In this document: in pieces, positions 19,149 to 27,639 of the stretch
Layout of the letters: each line of letters begins with the position of its first letter
Position numbering within the stretch: position 1 is the first letter of the stretch
The notes under the pieces: generated by a model
Told to the model about the DNA's origin: nothing
The model's database searches: none
What the model saw: the letters and a program-made list of their open reading frames with translations, nothing else
Translations under genes and position numbers: made by a program
NCBI RefSeq assembly: GCF_034651555.1
Contig: NZ_JAYEEQ010000001.1
Coordinates: forward strand, 372,001-436,000
DNA length: 64,000 nucleotides
Direction: 5' to 3'
Source of the DNA: Aurantibrevibacter litoralis
GTDB lineage: Bacteria > Bacteroidota > Bacteroidia > Flavobacteriales > Flavobacteriaceae

Positions 19149-19164
19149 TATGATATAAATCATG
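19149..19164. promoter_or_regulatory. CRP/FNR-type operator in the divergent porin/membrane-protein region
   Basis: TATGA, six bases, TCATG. The inner ATGAT and ATCAT arms are perfect around ATAA. The half-sites match those upstream of nirK. It sits between the divergent porin gene and the oxidase-like membrane protein and could serve both, although only the porin side has a -7 box at the proper distance. Confidence 0.5.
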
Positions 19165-19241
19165 TATTTGTTCGCAGTATTCTATTAGACGGGTGGCAAT
19201 TAAAATTTTAAGCTACATTTACTTTTTAAAATTTTTCTTTT

Positions 19242-20465
19242 ATGGAACATATAAGGCTTCAAATACGGAGCGCCTTATGCTATTTTCTGTTGGCCGCTGC
19301 TTTAGGCTTTATCTTGCGGTTGTTTTATGTAGTAGAATTACCCGTAACGTATCGGTACTTAGTGCATGCACATTCGCATATTGCCTTATTGGGATGGGTA
19401 TATCTTACACTTACGGCGCTAATCTATGGATGGTTTGTTAGGAATACTGCGATAGATACCAAATATGGTTATCTCTTTTGGGGAACCCAAATAACGTTAG
19501 TGGGAATGTTGTTTAGTTTTCCCTTTCAGGGGTATGCCTTGTTTTCAATTATTTTCTCTACCCTGTTTCTTTTTGCGTCCTATGCCTTTACGTGGTTGTT
19601 TTTGAAAAATGTGCAAGGAGCACGTTGTGCTACTAATTCCTACAGATGTATAAGGATGGCTTTAGGGTATATGGTGTTGTCCAGTATAGGGCCTTGGGTG
19701 CTGGGCGGTATTATGGCCACTTTAGGCACCGACTCGGTTTGGTACCGCATGGCAATCTACTTCTATCTGCACTTTCAATATAACGGATGGATGCTGCTGG
19801 GACTCCTTGGACTCTTCATATTTGTGTTAGAGCAACATCAAATTGAACTCCCTCCAAAAGGATTTAAATGGTTTTATTGGTGTTTTAATTGGAGTATTAT
19901 ACTCAGTTTTTTTCTGTCGACCTTATGGGCAAAGCCCCATTTCGTGTTTTATTTGTTAGGGTGCCTCGGAGCCATTTTACAAGTGGCGGCTTTGGTTTTA
20001 TTTCTAAAAATGCTTTCTAAGACCAGACCTTTGTGGCGCACTTTTTTAACTCAATTTCAACACACCCTAGGGTATATTTTTGCAGTCCTGCTTACGGTAA
20101 AAATATCATTACAACTACTCACCGCGTTCCCTTATTTTGCAGATTTGGCCGCAACCTATACAGACTTTACCATTGGCTATTTACATTGGACTTTTTTAGG
20201 TGTAGTAAGTATAGGCCTATTTTTACTTTTAGATTACGGTAAATGGATACACATATCTAAAAACATTTTTAGACTCTATTTTATTGGGTTTGTAGGTACT
20301 GAAGGACTTATTATGTACAAAGGTCTGGCAGCGTGGTTGGGATTTGGCTTGCCTAAAGGATACTTTAATATGCTTGTGGTTGGTAGTGCCCTTATTGTAT
20401 TAAGCCTTGTACTTTTACTTCTTCAGCGTACGGCAACGCCAAAAGAGCAGGTAAAAGGGACGTAA
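19242..20465 (+). CDS. Polytopic membrane protein resembling heme-copper oxidase subunit I, function unknown
   Basis: A 407-residue integral membrane protein with about twelve hydrophobic segments. Histidines cluster in VHAHSHIALLGW (His42, His44, His46), in YLHFQYNGWMLLG and in GYLHWTFLG. The first resembles the NHAHAALMGVYG heme-ligand segment of the NO reductase encoded nearby, suggesting a diverged heme-copper or NnrS-like protein. The full ligand set of a catalytic subunit is not evident. It is flanked by nirK-linked genes and by ric and norB, so a role in NO handling, heme binding or assembly is likely but unproven. It is convergent with ric. Confidence 0.6.
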   Translation: MEHIRLQIRSALCYFLLAAALGFILRLFYVVELPVTYRYLVHAHSHIALLGWVYLTLTALIYGWFVRNTAIDTKYGYLFWGTQITLVGMLFSFPFQGYALFSIIFSTLFLFASYAFTWLFLKNVQGARCATNSYRCIRMALGYMVLSSIGPWVLGGIMATLGTDSVWYRMAIYFYLHFQYNGWMLLGLLGLFIFVLEQHQIELPPKGFKWFYWCFNWSIILSFFLSTLWAKPHFVFYLLGCLGAILQVAALVLFLKMLSKTRPLWRTFLTQFQHTLGYIFAVLLTVKISLQLLTAFPYFADLAATYTDFTIGYLHWTFLGVVSIGLFLLLDYGKWIHISKNIFRLYFIGFVGTEGLIMYKGLAAWLGFGLPKGYFNMLVVGSALIVLSLVLLLLQRTATPKEQVKGT

Positions 20466-20485
20466 AATGTGCCGTATGGAGTACC

Positions 20486-21241
20486 TTAAAAGAGGCACTC
20501 CTTTAGAGACTCAGCCTTGGGGAGAAATATGTTTTTTTCTAATTCGATATACCGCGTTATGTGGGTTTCAAATTGTTGCAATGCCATAAACGTGACATTG
20601 TAGTTGTGGCAAGTATCCTTTGGCGCTGGATATTCATGGGTTAGGGATTTCATTTTTTGTAATCTTGTGCGCTGCACTTCGTTTGATGCATATAAGGGTT
20701 GTAATGGAGGCAAAATTGTTCCAAAACGATAGTGCGACAACCGAATGCCAACTTGCTTTATCTGTAACAGTTTGTGTAAGGCAGGAAAAATAAGGTGTTC
20801 TTCCTCTTTCACATGAACGCTAAGGGCATAGGAAATTTTGCTGAACTGTTTGTGAATCTCAAAAAGGGAAGGCTGGTTGCTACCGTATTTGTTGCATAAC
20901 GTATGGAGCTGTTGTGTTATGTTTGGAATTTTTTTTAACACATAGCTATGGTAGGTAGCTGTGATAAACGTCATAAGGCTGTCAAGCGGAAATGCGGCAA
21001 ATTCCTCGCACACAAAAGACGTTGAGGTACGTATTTCATGAATGTCACGAACCAAAGTATGGACATCTTTCTGTCTACAAAAAGGGATATCTACTAAGGT
21101 GCAAAGATCATTACTAACACAATCTATCTGCTGTTTTGCGAACAGCGTAGCAATAGGATGGTCAGTAGAAAGTAACTCCATAATACATTTACAAGCCATA
21201 GTTCTTGGGTAGGGGTATTTTAGTCTGTCTAAATATAACAT
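20486..21241 (-). CDS. ric: Ric/YtfE/ScdA-type di-iron protein for iron-sulfur cluster repair
   Basis: A 251-residue cytoplasmic protein. The N-terminal region (residues about 25-65, with DHPIATLFAKQQIDCVSND) matches the ScdA_N/DUF542 domain. It is followed by a hemerythrin-like four-helix domain with the iron-ligand patterns TYHSYVLKKIP, HVKEEEHLIFPALH and FETHITRYIELEKNIFLP. Family members repair clusters damaged by nitric oxide or peroxide. It is divergent from the NO reductase gene across about 100 bases, so the two are probably induced together. The first ATG is used here; ATGs 14 and 20 codons inside give a start closer to the conserved domain. Confidence 0.85.
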   Translation of the reverse strand: MLYLDRLKYPYPRTMACKCIMELLSTDHPIATLFAKQQIDCVSNDLCTLVDIPFCRQKDVHTLVRDIHEIRTSTSFVCEEFAAFPLDSLMTFITATYHSYVLKKIPNITQQLHTLCNKYGSNQPSLFEIHKQFSKISYALSVHVKEEEHLIFPALHKLLQIKQVGIRLSHYRFGTILPPLQPLYASNEVQRTRLQKMKSLTHEYPAPKDTCHNYNVTFMALQQFETHITRYIELEKNIFLPKAESLKECLF

Positions 21242-21266
21242 ATATAAATGATAAAAATATCTTTTT

Positions 21267-21298
21267 ATTGTATATTAAATAAAAATTGATTTTATTTG
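21267..21298 (+). promoter_or_regulatory. Probable norB promoter
   Basis: ATTG at 21267-21270 and TTTATTTG at 21291-21298 (seven of eight positions of TAnnTTTG) are spaced by 20 bases, right for a Bacteroidetes housekeeping promoter. Transcription would begin near 21303, about 38 bases before the norB ATG. Confidence 0.45.
21277..21297. promoter_or_regulatory. Inverted repeat overlapping the norB -7 box, candidate repressor site
   Basis: AAATAAAA and TTTTATTT flank ATTGA. The repeat covers the probable norB -7 box and lies upstream of ric on the other strand. It closely resembles the repeat in front of the Rrf2-regulator gene at 31804-31821, making an NO-responsive Rrf2/NsrR-type operator a reasonable guess. 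A/T-rich palindromes also arise by chance. Confidence 0.4.
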
Positions 21299-21307
21299 AT
21301 GTGCCAT

Positions 21308-21326
21308 TAGGATGTGCCGCATCCTA
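21308..21326. promoter_or_regulatory. Small hairpin in the norB leader
   Basis: TAGGATG and CATCCTA pair perfectly around TGCCG, 14 bases before the norB ATG and just after the predicted transcription start. It may affect translation or mRNA stability. It also overlaps an in-frame GTG at 21314, an argument against using that GTG as the start. Confidence 0.4.
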
Positions 21327-21340
21327 TTAAAATTTACACC

Positions 21341-23731
21341 ATGGATATGCCAAACGATAAAACCACTACGAAACCAGATACAACGGCCGCAGATAGCGTT
21401 ACTCCAGAAAACGGCCTCAAAAAGAATATCGATTATTTGATGCAAACCAAAAACTGGTGGGGGCCATTGCTATTTATCTTAATTATAAGTGTGGCGGGTG
21501 TGGGGTTGATTGGCTTTCAAACCTATAACGACGCACCTCCCATGTCCGGGTTTAAATCGGAAGAGGGTACGGTTTTAATGCATCAATCGACCATAGAAAG
21601 GGGGCAGACTGTTTTTCATAAATATGCTTTAATGGAATATGGTTCTTTTTTCGGCGATGGAGCACAAAGAGGTCCCGATTTTACAGCCGAAGCCCTGCAC
21701 CAGATATTCCTTTACATGAATCAGTATTATGAAGACCAATTGGTAAAGGAAAAGGGGGGTGCCATTACGGCGGTAGACCGAAAATTGATCACCGAACAAG
21801 TACGTCAAGAACTAAAGCAAAACAGGTTTGATTCCCGCGATAACTTGGTGGTCTTAAATAAGGCCGGTGTCTATGCACAGCAAGCATTGCAGAACTATTA
21901 CGTAGGTGTGTTTTTAGGAGAAGATGCATCACCACATTTCCCCTTAAAAAATTACATTCGAAATGAAACAGAAATAAGAGATCTATCGGATTTTTTCTTT
22001 TGGGGGGCATGGGTCTGTGTTACAGAAAGACCGGGCGAAGCCTTTAGCTATACCCATAATTGGCCCTATGACAAGGAAGCCGGGAATACACCAACAAGTC
22101 CGGTAATGCTATGGAGTGTGCTCGGCCTGCTCGTTTTTGTACTCGCCTGCGGTTTTGTGCTGTATTATATCGGGCAGTACAACCAGCTTTCCAATAAGTT
22201 TTTTAAACCATCAAACAACGAGCTTTTAACCATAGAAAAGGTGCGCAACTTTGTACCCTCTATTACCCAGCGCGCTTCCTATAAGTTCTTTTTGGTGGCG
22301 ATTGTACTTTTTTTAGTGCAAGTGTTAAGTGGTTTTGTTACAATTAATGAGTTTATAGATTATCTCGGCTATTTTGGTATTCATTTATCGGAGGCGTTTC
22401 CCATAACCGTTTCTCGTAGCTGGCACCTTATGTTGTCGTTGTATTGGATTTCTACCTGCTGGATTGCCTCTTCTATTTTTATATTGCCCATGTTGGCCAA
22501 ACAGGAAGTTAAGGGGCAACTACCACTCATAAATACACTTTTTGTAATGCTATTTGTTTTGGTAGCCGGTTCCTTAACAGGGATGGTTTTGGGACCTTTG
22601 GGGTATTTGGGCGACGGCTGGTATTTTTTTGGACATCAGGGGTGGGAGTTTGTCGACTTCGGACGGGTGTATCAAGTACTTCTGATGCTTATTTTTATAC
22701 TGTGGGGCGTGGTCGTATATCGCGGTGTTCGACCAGCTTTTGTAAAAGGACTTCCATGGAATTTACCCAATTGGATTATGTATTCTGTAGTGGGTATTCC
22801 TGTATTGTTTATCTCCGGATTTGTAGCCCAACCCGAAACCAATTTTGTCATTGCCGATTTTTGGCGATGGATGGTGATCCATATGTGGGTCGAGGCTTTT
22901 TTTGAGGTATTTGTTACCGTAATTGTTAGTTATTTAATGGTGTTGATGGGCCTGGTTAGCCGTAATGCAGCGATTCGGGTCATCTATTTTGCTACACTAT
23001 TGTTTCTTGGTACCGGATTGCTTGGTATTTCGCATAATTTTTATTGGAATGCAAAACCGGTAGCTACCATGGCCTTAGGCAGTATATTTTCTACGCTGCA
23101 ATTTGTACCCTTAATCTTGTTAACTGTAGAAGCATGGCGGTTTAAGAATATGCCGCGCATAGCACTAAACGGAATAAAGCCCAGTGAATTGGGCGATTTT
23201 GGCTTTCCCGAAGTGTTTTCCTTTTTAATCGCCGTTAATTTTTGGAACTTTTTTGGTGCCGGGGTACTAGGCATCATTATTAACTTGCCCATTATGAATT
23301 ATTACGAGCACGGCACCTACCTCACGATAAACCATGCACATGCGGCCCTTATGGGTGTTTATGGTAATATATCGCTGGCCGCCATGCTGTTTGCTACTCG
23401 ATTGTTGTTTAAGTCGGTGCGTTGGAACAAAAAAATAGTAAAATTCGCTTTTTGGTCTATTAATGTGGGATTAATGCTCATGGTTTTACTCGATTTGCTC
23501 CCGGCGGGAACCCTGCAGTTGAAATCGGTTATAGAAAATGGTCTATGGTTTGCCCGCTCCGAGGCATTTATAAAAGGAGGTATTTTTGAATCCTTTACGT
23601 GGTTTCGTGCCATAGGAGCCTGCGTTTTTCTTTTCGGTGGGGTAGTGCCATTAACTTATTTTATAGTTTCCCGCGCAAAATCCCTTAAAAAACCATCCCA
23701 TGCGGTATCCGATTTAAGTGATAAATTATAA
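21341..23731 (+). CDS. norB: Quinol-dependent nitric oxide reductase
   Basis: A 796-residue inner-membrane enzyme that reduces nitric oxide to nitrous oxide with quinol. The long N-terminal extension (one membrane helix, then a periplasmic domain containing FGDGAQRGPDFTAEALHQI) is the fused NorC-like part of single-subunit qNOR. The catalytic part has about twelve helices with SWHLMLSLYW, HQGWEFVDFGR, HMWVEAFFEVF and the diagnostic heme-ligand motif NHAHAALMGVYGN. Length is normal for qNOR. I prefer the ATG at 21341 over an upstream GTG that lies in a hairpin. It completes nitrite to N2O conversion with nirK; no N2O reductase is in the window. Confidence 0.95.
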   Translation: MDMPNDKTTTKPDTTAADSVTPENGLKKNIDYLMQTKNWWGPLLFILIISVAGVGLIGFQTYNDAPPMSGFKSEEGTVLMHQSTIERGQTVFHKYALMEYGSFFGDGAQRGPDFTAEALHQIFLYMNQYYEDQLVKEKGGAITAVDRKLITEQVRQELKQNRFDSRDNLVVLNKAGVYAQQALQNYYVGVFLGEDASPHFPLKNYIRNETEIRDLSDFFFWGAWVCVTERPGEAFSYTHNWPYDKEAGNTPTSPVMLWSVLGLLVFVLACGFVLYYIGQYNQLSNKFFKPSNNELLTIEKVRNFVPSITQRASYKFFLVAIVLFLVQVLSGFVTINEFIDYLGYFGIHLSEAFPITVSRSWHLMLSLYWISTCWIASSIFILPMLAKQEVKGQLPLINTLFVMLFVLVAGSLTGMVLGPLGYLGDGWYFFGHQGWEFVDFGRVYQVLLMLIFILWGVVVYRGVRPAFVKGLPWNLPNWIMYSVVGIPVLFISGFVAQPETNFVIADFWRWMVIHMWVEAFFEVFVTVIVSYLMVLMGLVSRNAAIRVIYFATLLFLGTGLLGISHNFYWNAKPVATMALGSIFSTLQFVPLILLTVEAWRFKNMPRIALNGIKPSELGDFGFPEVFSFLIAVNFWNFFGAGVLGIIINLPIMNYYEHGTYLTINHAHAALMGVYGNISLAAMLFATRLLFKSVRWNKKIVKFAFWSINVGLMLMVLLDLLPAGTLQLKSVIENGLWFARSEAFIKGGIFESFTWFRAIGACVFLFGGVVPLTYFIVSRAKSLKKPSHAVSDLSDKL

Positions 23732-23789
23732 TGAAAGGTCTAAAGTCTAGAGATTTCGGTTTTAAAGGTTTCTTGTTTCAAAGTTTCGA

Positions 23790-24830
23790 TTTAGAAAGGT
23801 TTCAAAGTAACGAATCAACAAATAAACAAATCAAAAGATCACGATCAACCAGCAACCAACACTCCATCACTTTAGAAGGGTTTCAAAGTAACGTATCAAT
23901 AAATAAGCAAATCAAAAGATCACGATCAACCAACAACGGACAACCAACAACCAACACTCGCTCACTCCTTCACATCATCACACGACAACTCCATCACTTT
24001 AGCAAGGTTTCAAGTTAACGAATCAACAAATAAGTAAATCAAAAGAATACGATCAACCCACAACGGACAACGGACAACCAACAACTTTAGAAAGGTTTCA
24101 AATTAACGAAATCAACAAATAAACAAATCAAAAGAATACGATCAACGGACAACCAGCAACGGACAACCGACAACCAACAACTTTAGAAGGGTTTCAAGTT
24201 AACGAATCAACAAATAAGTAAATCAAAAGAATACGATCAACCCACAACGGACAACGGACAACCAACAACTTTAGAAAGGTTTCAAATTAACGAAATCAAC
24301 AAATAAACAAATCAAAAGAATACGATCAACAAACAACCAACAACCAACAACTTTAGAAGGGTTTCAAAGTAACGAATCAACAAATAAGCAAATCAAAAGA
24401 TCACGATCAACTGACAACGGACAACCAGCAACCAACACTCCATCACTTTAAAGGGGTTTCAAAGTAACGAATCAACAAATAAGCAAATCAAAAGAATACG
24501 ATCAACCAACAACGGACAACCAGCAACTAACACTCGATCACTCCATCACTTTAGAAAGGTTTCAAAGTAACGAATCAACAAATAAGCAAATCAAAAGATC
24601 ACGATCAACCAGCAACGGACAACCAGCAACTAACACTCGATCGCTCCATCACTTTAGAAGGGTTTCAAAGTAACGAATCAACAAATAAGCAAATCAAAAG
24701 ATCACGATCAACCAGCAACTAACACTCGATCACTCCATCACTTTAGAAGGGTTTCAAAGTAACGAATCAACAAATAAGCAAATCAAAAGAATACGATCAA
24801 CCAGCAACGGACAACAACCAACCAACACTG
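23790..24830. repeat. Array of about 11 A/C-rich direct repeats
   Basis: Eleven copies of a roughly 60-base core containing TTTCAAAGTAACGAATCAAC, then a motif like AAATAAGCAAATCAAAAGA and CGATCAAC, begin at 23790, 23871, 23998, 24086, 24182, 24270, 24352, 24447, 24550, 24653 and 24742. Each is followed by a variable tail built from CAACGGACAACC-like and CACTCCATCAC-like words. Periods run from 81 to 127 bases and are not multiples of three, so the array is not coding. G is rare on this strand. A degenerate half copy lies at 23755-23789. Copies at 24086 and 24270, and those at 23998 and 24182, pair as near-duplicates, suggesting block duplication. Confidence 0.9.
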
Positions 24831-24897
24831 TTCATAAGTTTTTTAATAACTCCATTTCTACCTTGCTATACTTTTTGATTAGGTATTGTAATTTTAA

Positions 24898-24915
24898 AAT
24901 GATAAAAAGATCATT
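24898..24915. promoter_or_regulatory. Palindrome just upstream of nrdG
   Basis: AATGAT and ATCATT flank AAAAAG, ending five bases before the nrdG ATG at 24920. The arms resemble the ATGAT/ATCAT arms at the porin promoter but the spacing differs (six bases between TGAT and ATCA, not four). It could be an operator or a translation-control hairpin. Confidence 0.3.
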
Positions 24916-24919
24916 AAAT

Positions 24920-25369
24920 ATGTATTGTTACGACTTTAAAGTAGTGTTGCAAGAGGTGCCTGGCGAAATAAGTTTATGCTTCAGTATTTCAGGTTGTCCG
25001 CTGCGTTGCAGGGGTTGTCATTCTCCTTTTTTATGGAAAGAAGGTGCCGGAACTAAAATGACTGCCGATGGTTATGCCGATATCCTACATCGCTATTTTG
25101 GTTTTGCCACCTGTGTGGTTTTTATGGGGGGCGAATGGCACCCCGAGGAACTTATAGCGCATCTAAAGATGGCCAGAGAAAGAGGATATAAAACCTGTTT
25201 ATATACGGGTAAGGAGCAGGTTAATGCTCGGCTTCTGGAACAACTTACATGGGTAAAGACGGGTTCTTGGCGTAGCGAGCTGGGAGGATTAAAGAGTGCC
25301 ACCACCAATCAAAAATTTATAGAGGTTAAAAACAATAAAATTTGCAATCATTTATTCATCCAAAACTAA
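24920..25369 (+). CDS. nrdG: Anaerobic ribonucleotide reductase activating protein (radical SAM)
   Basis: A protein of 149 residues from the ATG at 24920, a compact radical-SAM activase. The CX3CX2C cluster motif is visible in SGCPLRCRGCHSPFLW (Cys26, Cys30, Cys33), followed by the VVFMGGEW segment and the YKTCLYTG strand typical of NrdG. It generates the glycyl radical on NrdD. nrdD begins seven bases after its stop. Longer frames begin at a TTG or at an ATG within a palindrome; only the chosen start aligns with the family N-terminus (YDFKVVLQEVPGEISL). Confidence 0.9.
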   Translation: MYCYDFKVVLQEVPGEISLCFSISGCPLRCRGCHSPFLWKEGAGTKMTADGYADILHRYFGFATCVVFMGGEWHPEELIAHLKMARERGYKTCLYTGKEQVNARLLEQLTWVKTGSWRSELGGLKSATTNQKFIEVKNNKICNHLFIQN

Positions 25370-25375
25370 AAACAC

Positions 25376-27220
25376 ATGATCCGACTAACAAATGAACAAT
25401 TGACCCGTAAAATAGAATTTATCTCGCACTATCTGCATTCCAAAAATGCGGCTGACGGCTCCAAATTGGATGCGAATGCCAATGTCACTTCCAAAAATAT
25501 AGCCACCATGGAGGCAGAGCTAAATAAGGACATTAATATACAAGTAAATCGGGAATTGGTACGGCAAAAAATAGCATCCCTTTTTGGCGAAGACCTCGCC
25601 GAGGAGTACATACGGCAGATAGAAGCGCATGAGATTTACGTACATGACGAAACCTCCCTTAAGCCATACTGTGCCTCTATTAGCATGTATCCTTTTTTAC
25701 TAGATGGTCTTACCAAATTGGGAGGCGAAAGTAGGGCTCCCAAACATTTGGAGAGTTTTTGCGGAGAGTTCGTTAACTTGGTTTTTGCGGTAAGTTCGCA
25801 ATTTGCAGGGGCACTGGCCACCGTGGAATTTCTTATGTATTTTGATCATTTTGCGGCCAAGGACTACGGAGAGGACTACCTTGCAACGCACCAACAACTC
25901 ATTGCCAACCACTTACAGCACGTGGTCTATGCTGTGAATCAGCCCGCCGCCGCTAGGGGGTATCAATCGGTTTTTTGGAATATTTCCCTCTATGACGAAG
26001 CCTATTTTAATAGCATGTTCGGCGATTTTGTGTTTCCCGATTTGGTAAAACCCCAATGGCATCGTGTAAAAGAACTCCAAGCTTTCTTTATGGAATGGTT
26101 CAATGCCGAACGCAAAAAGGCCATTCTCACCTTTCCCGTGGTTACTGCGGCCATGCTCACCAAAAATGGGGCACCTTTGGATGCCGAATTTACAGCACTG
26201 TGCGCCAAAGAACTGAGCGAGGGTAACTCGTTCTTTGTGTACCAGTCGAAAAATGCGGACAGCCTAGCTTCTTGTTGCCGTTTGCGCAACGAAATTAGCG
26301 ATAAGACGTTTAGCTATTCTTTGGGGGCCGGTGGTGTTGCCACGGGATCCATCAACGTGATTACCTTGAACATGAACCGCCTGGTACAGCAAAATGCCAA
26401 TATTGTGGACGAGGTGCGCAAAGTGCATAAATACCAGGTGGCCTTTCGGAAACTGATCGATGAATACGATATGGCGGGAATGCTCCCCGCGTATAAGGCG
26501 GGTTATATTTCCCTGAACAAACAGTTTTTAACGGTTGGCATCAACGGTATGGTGGAAGCGGCAGAGAGCAAGGGCATATTGGTGGGCAACAACCAAAAGT
26601 ATAAAGATTTTGTGAATGGCTATCTTAAATTGATCTATGACGAAAACAGGGCTGCCAAAGACCTATATGGATACATGTTCAATACCGAATTTGTGCCTGC
26701 CGAGAATTTAGGGGTCAAGAATGCCCAATGGGATCGTGCCGACGGCCTGTTTGTGCCACGCGATTGCTACAATTCCTATTTTTATGTAGTAGAGGATGAC
26801 AACACTAATGCGTTGGACAAAATAATGTTGCACGGAAAAGAGACCATCACCTATTTGGACGGCGGCTCTGCCCTGCATTTAAACCTAGCGGAAACCCCCA
26901 ATAAAGAGGGATATATAAAACTGCTGCATGCTACCGCAAGGGCCGGATGCAATTATTTTTGTTTCAATGTGCGTATTACGATATGCAATGAATGTGGGCA
27001 TATCGACAAACGTACCCTATATCAATGCAGCGATTGTAAATCCCGAAATGTGGATCATGCCACAAGGGTCATCGGGTACTTAAAGCGGGTTTCTGCGTTT
27101 AGCTCCGGAAGACAAAAAGAACACGCCTTACGGCATTACCATAGGGATCAGCGGGAAAATGGTATCATGCGCAAAAGAGCTTCCATTTTGGTGGGGAACA
27201 AACAGACCTGTCAGGTATAG
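25376..27220 (+). CDS. nrdD: Anaerobic (class III) ribonucleoside-triphosphate reductase
   Basis: A 614-residue glycyl-radical enzyme that makes deoxyribonucleotides without oxygen. Seen are an N-terminal region with EIYVHDETSLKPYCAS, the SCCRLRNE segment with candidate thiyl cysteines, a zinc site of four cysteines (ICNECGH and QCSDCK, Cys537, 540, 551 and 554) and the glycyl-radical motif RVIGYLKRVS (Gly567). Length is normal for compact class III enzymes. It forms an operon with nrdG. A duplicate of its last 40 codons lies at 29384-29524. That copy reads six codons further, so the TAG ending this gene may be a derived, slightly early stop. Confidence 0.94.
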   Translation: MIRLTNEQLTRKIEFISHYLHSKNAADGSKLDANANVTSKNIATMEAELNKDINIQVNRELVRQKIASLFGEDLAEEYIRQIEAHEIYVHDETSLKPYCASISMYPFLLDGLTKLGGESRAPKHLESFCGEFVNLVFAVSSQFAGALATVEFLMYFDHFAAKDYGEDYLATHQQLIANHLQHVVYAVNQPAAARGYQSVFWNISLYDEAYFNSMFGDFVFPDLVKPQWHRVKELQAFFMEWFNAERKKAILTFPVVTAAMLTKNGAPLDAEFTALCAKELSEGNSFFVYQSKNADSLASCCRLRNEISDKTFSYSLGAGGVATGSINVITLNMNRLVQQNANIVDEVRKVHKYQVAFRKLIDEYDMAGMLPAYKAGYISLNKQFLTVGINGMVEAAESKGILVGNNQKYKDFVNGYLKLIYDENRAAKDLYGYMFNTEFVPAENLGVKNAQWDRADGLFVPRDCYNSYFYVVEDDNTNALDKIMLHGKETITYLDGGSALHLNLAETPNKEGYIKLLHATARAGCNYFCFNVRITICNECGHIDKRTLYQCSDCKSRNVDHATRVIGYLKRVSAFSSGRQKEHALRHYHRDQRENGIMRKRASILVGNKQTCQV

Positions 27221-27264
27221 GTTCTTATGGCGGAATAGTGGTTTTTCAATCTGTGCTTAGCGGG

Positions 27265-27516
27265 TCAATCCTCTAAGTCAATTCCCTTTAAAGAGATCAG
27301 GGTCCTTTCTTTTCGATTTCCAGCGCAAGTTGCGAAATGGTCTTGTCCTTAAAATCGGCCAGTATTTTTTTCTTGAACGGTGCTACAATATAATGTGCGG
27401 GACAGGGATTTTGGTCGTTGCATTTGGAAAGTCCCAAAAAACAGGCATTGAACTTATGGGTGCCATCTATGGCGATGATTACGTCCCAAACGGACATCGT
27501 TCTGTTTTGCCCGTCC
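27265..27516 (-). pseudogene. C-terminal fragment of an Rrf2 regulator gene (duplicate)
   Basis: This stretch encodes the last part of the Rrf2 protein found intact at 31325-31777: GQNRTMSVWDVIIAIDGTHK through the three-cysteine segment to EIEKKG, about 90 percent identical in protein. It breaks off abruptly at 27516, losing the whole DNA-binding half. Near the end one base is missing relative to the intact copy, shifting the frame so that a TGA follows EKKGP; the out-of-frame remainder still aligns to the true C-terminus. It follows nrdD convergently, the likely ancestral arrangement of nrdD and rrf2. Confidence 0.85.
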
Positions 27517-27553
27517 GATAGCAAGGATTTGCACCATAAATCTGTACTATCGG
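27515..27553. repeat. Nested 39-base palindrome at the rrf2 fragment junction
   Basis: CCGATAG and CTATCGG enclose GATTT and AAATC with four-base gaps on both sides and a seven-base centre, so two nested stems are symmetric about one axis. It starts at the very base where homology to the intact rrf2 gene ends (27516). It may be a recombination or integration site, or a terminator for the pseudogene. Confidence 0.45.
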
Positions 27554-27639
27554 GTAAAGTTTACATTTGTGGCGATTACCATCGTTTTACCAATAGCACT
27601 GCCAATTTATTTTTCAAATGGGCTTGTGACACTAAAATG

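Noticed and set aside
23731..24018. 95-codon protein gene starting at the norB stop codon
   Set aside because: It is read from the repeat array; repeat periods are not multiples of three and the frame simply translates repeats.
23790..24830. CRISPR array
   Set aside because: Repeat cores are about 60 bases, vary in sequence, and spacing is 81-127 bases with tails built from recurring words rather than unique spacers. No cas genes are near.
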